A stretch of DNA of 6,460 bases. It comes from Planctomycetota bacterium. GTDB taxonomy: Bacteria > Planctomycetota > UBA1135 > GCA-002686595. A program made the translations under genes and the position numbers. Under the pieces are notes generated by a model. It saw only the letters and a program-made list of their open reading frames with translations, did no database searches and had not been told where the DNA came from. Location: contig JAJFFA010000497.1 in NCBI GenBank assembly GCA_021776885.1, positions 1 to 6,460 of the forward strand, given 5' to 3'. Positions 4,602 to 6,460 of this stretch are shown one piece after another. Numbering within the stretch: position 1 is the first letter of the stretch; each line of letters starts with the position of its first letter.

Positions 4602-6460
4602 ATGCAAGACACGATCGCAGCGGCGCTCAGCGCCGCGCTCTCGGCGGACGCCTTCGGTGTCGAGAAGAGCGCAGCCGACCTCGCAGGCCTGCTCGAGGTG
4701 CCCAAGGACCCGAAGCTGGGGGACGTGGCGTTTCCCTGCTTCAGCCTGGCCAAGGACCTGCGTCGCGCGCCGCAACAGATCGCCGCGGCCCTGGGCCAGG
4801 CCCTGGCCGCTGACGCGACCCTGGGCGGCGCGGGGATCACGCCGGCCGCCAGCGGGCCCTACCTGAACTTCACCGTGGACAAGTCGCGGGTCTCGGCGGA
4901 GGTCATCCCGGGCCTGCTCGACGGCTCGTTCCTGGCGCGGCGTAGCGGCGCGCAGCTCGACAAGATCATGGTCGAGTACTCCCAGCCGAACACGCACAAG
5001 GCGTTCCACGTCGGACACATCCGCAACGCCGCCCTGGGCGACTCGCTGACGCGCATCTTCGAGTGGACGGGGCACGAGACGGTGCCGGTCAACTACATCG
5101 GCGACGAGGGCACCCACGTGGCCAAGTGCCTGTGGTACCTGCGCACGCACCACGCGGGTGGGCTGCCGGAGTCGAACCTGGGCGAGTTCCTGGGCGAGCT
5201 GTACAGCGCCTCGACGCGCCTGCTCGACCTCTCCGCGGCGACCCGCGCGCCCCACCCGGGGGTCGTGGCCGCGCGTGTACTCGGCGTCGAGGCCCACGCC
5301 GCGGAGGCGCGCTGGCTCGTCTGCCGACTCGAGACGCCCCAGGGCGAGGAGACCTGTGTCAGCGCCGGCAAGGGCTTCGCTGTGGGCGACCTCGTGCCCT
5401 GGGTGCCCCCGGGCATGCGCTTCGCCGGACGCGAGGTGGGGGTGCTCGACAAGCAGGGGGTGACCAGCGTCGGGATGCTGGCCAGCGCCGCCGAGCTGGG
5501 CGTCTCGGACGACACCCAGGCCATCCCCGTCCTGCCCGCCTCCAGCGCTGTGGGCGCGGAGGTGGTCGAGCTGTTCCGCATCCCGGCCGCCGAGGGCGGC
5601 AGCGTCGACGACGCCACGCCCATCGCCCAGGAGCTGGCGCGGCGCAAGGCCGAGGTCAGCCTTGTGCTGCAGGCCATCGAGAGCGGTGAGGGTGAGGTCT
5701 GGCAGCAGTGGCGCGACACGCGCCAGTGGTCCCTCGACGAGTTCCAGTCGATCTACACCTGGCTCGACTGCCGCTTCGACGACTGGTTTTACGAGTCGGA
5801 GTTCGGCGAGTCCGGGAAGGAGCTCGTGCGCCGCTACCAGGAGCAGGGCGTGTTCATCGAGTCCGAGGGCGCCGTGGGGGCGGACCTGTCGGCCGAGGGC
5901 CTGGGCTTCTGCGTCCTGATCAAGGGCGACGGCACCGCGCTCTACGCCACCCGCGACCTGGCCCTGGCCCAGGTCAAGTTCGACAAGTTCGGGGTCGACC
6001 GCTCCTACTACGTCGTCGACTCGGCCCAGACGCTGCACTTCCAGCAGGTCTTCAGCTGCCTCGCGCGCATGGGCTACGCCCAGGCCAAGAACTGCCACCA
6101 CCTGGCTTACGCGCGGGTCGTGCTGCCCGATGGGGAGATGAGCAGCCGCAAGGGCGGGGCGATCCTGTTCTCGAAGCTGAAGGCGCGCCTGCTCGAGCGC
6201 ATCCAGGCCGAGTTCCTCGAGAAGTACCGCGGCGACTGGCCCGACGACGAGATCGAGCGCGCCGCCCACGCCCTGGCCCTGGCGACCATGCGCTACGGGA
6301 TGCTCAAGCAGAACAGCGGCTCGAAGATCGTCTTCGACCTGGACGAGTGGAGCGCGCGTTCCGGCGACACGGGGCCGTACCTGATGTACGCCTACGCGCG
6401 CACGCGCTCGATCTTGCGCAAGCTCGCGGACGCGCACCCCGCCGCCGATCCGGCCGCGGC
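4602..6460 (+). CDS. argS: Arginyl-tRNA synthetase with internal tRNA-binding OB-fold insertion, 3'-truncated
   Basis: This class I cytosolic enzyme (EC 6.1.1.19) charges tRNA-Arg using ATP and arginine. Residues 1-619 are present and my codon-by-codon reading finds no stop or frameshift. The N-terminal ArgRS domain (~1-100) includes GDVAFPCFSLAKDL near residue 40 and GPYLNF (85-90). The catalytic core begins with SQPNTHKAFHVGH (127-139; HxGH at 136-139), then GDEGTH (167-172). After LGELY (197-201) a ~130-residue segment intervenes, containing an OB-fold tRNA-binding domain (~221-328). The core resumes near residue 341 and continues with LYATRD (447-452), VVDSAQ (471-476), the KMSKS equivalent EMSSRKG (512-518) and GDTGPYLMYAYAR (588-600), which opens the DALR anticodon-binding domain. 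That domain is cut by the window edge. With a normal C-terminus the protein would be about 730-740 residues, against 550-600 for typical bacterial ArgRS. It lies 27 nt after the SDR gene, likely the same operon. Identity is firm; the role of the insertion is inference. Confidence 0.95.
   Translation, partial: MQDTIAAALSAALSADAFGVEKSAADLAGLLEVPKDPKLGDVAFPCFSLAKDLRRAPQQIAAALGQALAADATLGGAGITPAASGPYLNFTVDKSRVSAEVIPGLLDGSFLARRSGAQLDKIMVEYSQPNTHKAFHVGHIRNAALGDSLTRIFEWTGHETVPVNYIGDEGTHVAKCLWYLRTHHAGGLPESNLGEFLGELYSASTRLLDLSAATRAPHPGVVAARVLGVEAHAAEARWLVCRLETPQGEETCVSAGKGFAVGDLVPWVPPGMRFAGREVGVLDKQGVTSVGMLASAAELGVSDDTQAIPVLPASSAVGAEVVELFRIPAAEGGSVDDATPIAQELARRKAEVSLVLQAIESGEGEVWQQWRDTRQWSLDEFQSIYTWLDCRFDDWFYESEFGESGKELVRRYQEQGVFIESEGAVGADLSAEGLGFCVLIKGDGTALYATRDLALAQVKFDKFGVDRSYYVVDSAQTLHFQQVFSCLARMGYAQAKNCHHLAYARVVLPDGEMSSRKGGAILFSKLKARLLERIQAEFLEKYRGDWPDDEIERAAHALALATMRYGMLKQNSGSKIVFDLDEWSARSGDTGPYLMYAYARTRSILRKLADAHPAADPAA
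5262..5585 (+). other. OB-fold tRNA-binding domain (PheT-N/EMAPII/Trbp111-like) embedded in ArgRS
   Basis: This segment encodes residues ~221-328 of ArgRS. It follows the order of the tRNA_bind family (PF01588) as seen in PheRS beta N-termini: an opening strand RVLGVEAH, then RWLVCRLET, a VSAG turn, VGDLVPWVPPGMRF where PheT has a KVPVALPGA-like stretch, the signature SVGMLASAAELGV (289-301), and a closing IPVLP...VGAEVVELF. In PheT the signature region reads GMLCSxxELGL. The match covers the whole domain in order, not just one motif, but was made from memory of the family without an alignment tool. The family binds tRNA, usually outside the anticodon. Its reading frame and base composition match the flanking argS sequence. 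No zinc ligands or intein splicing residues are visible. Confidence 0.85.

Noticed and set aside
5226..5621. ArgS insert as an intein or inserted mobile element
   Set aside because: There are no intein boundary residues (Cys/Ser start, HN end), no homing endonuclease motif and no direct repeats. The length and motif order fit a tRNA-binding OB-fold that remains in the mature enzyme.
3723..6437. A 904-codon open frame on the minus strand, opposite the end of trxB, the SDR gene and argS
   Set aside because: It is codon-aligned with the SDR and argS frames. Minus-strand stops would need TTA, CTA or TCA sense codons, which this GC-rich coding style avoids. The product is a low-complexity Arg/Gly/Val/His-rich string with no domain, while the plus strand carries clear enzymes.
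4602..6458. Suspicion that argS is broken by a frameshift, because several short open frames overlap it
   Set aside because: Reading every codon from 4602 to 6458 gave one uninterrupted frame with all ArgRS motifs in order. The short frames are in other registers.
1..6460. tRNA or rRNA genes, CRISPR arrays, insertion sequences, att sites
   Set aside because: None were seen on either strand. The window is almost wholly protein-coding, and gaps are too short for such elements apart from 71 nt before trxB.

Overview
The window is GC-rich bacterial DNA with a strong preference for G or C at third codon positions. It is packed with five plus-strand protein genes and has no RNA genes, transposons or CRISPR. 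The style (large secreted lipoprotein with bacterial Ig-like and propeller domains, very high GC, long multidomain proteins) fits a Planctomycetota-like or Myxococcota-like organism. This is a guess from general character; no gene here fixes the taxonomy.

Layout. (1) 1-639 is the 3' part of an unrecognised gene, open at the left edge. (2) 651-2786 begins 11 nt later and encodes a 711-residue predicted lipoprotein: signal peptide with lipobox Cys48, Ser/Gly linker, SbsA/Big_5-like Ig domain, then a seven-fold repeat that looks like a beta-propeller with acidic, probably calcium-binding loops. (3) 2787-2857 is the only real intergenic gap (71 nt). It holds a weak promoter-like sequence and a perfect 9-bp inverted repeat just before the next start. 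(4) 2858-3796 is thioredoxin reductase, trxB. (5) 3789-4574 is a classical short-chain dehydrogenase overlapping trxB by 8 nt. (6) 4602-6460 is arginyl-tRNA synthetase, argS, in frame and uninterrupted to the right edge, where it is cut in the C-terminal DALR domain.

The main discovery candidate is inside argS. Between the HxGH-containing half and the KMSKS-containing half of the catalytic core there is an extra segment of about 130 residues whose core (about residues 221-328) reads as an OB-fold tRNA-binding domain of the PheT-N/EMAPII/Trbp111 type (PF01588), including a GMLxSxxELG signature. Such domains normally sit at the ends of PheRS beta, MetRS or free-standing proteins; one embedded in an ArgRS catalytic domain is an architecture I do not recognise.

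Genes 2858-6460 probably form one transcription unit (8-nt overlap, then a 27-nt gap), joining thiol redox, an NADPH-type oxidoreductase and translation. The two upstream genes look like a separate cell-envelope pair. No stretch over 300 bases lacks a gene.
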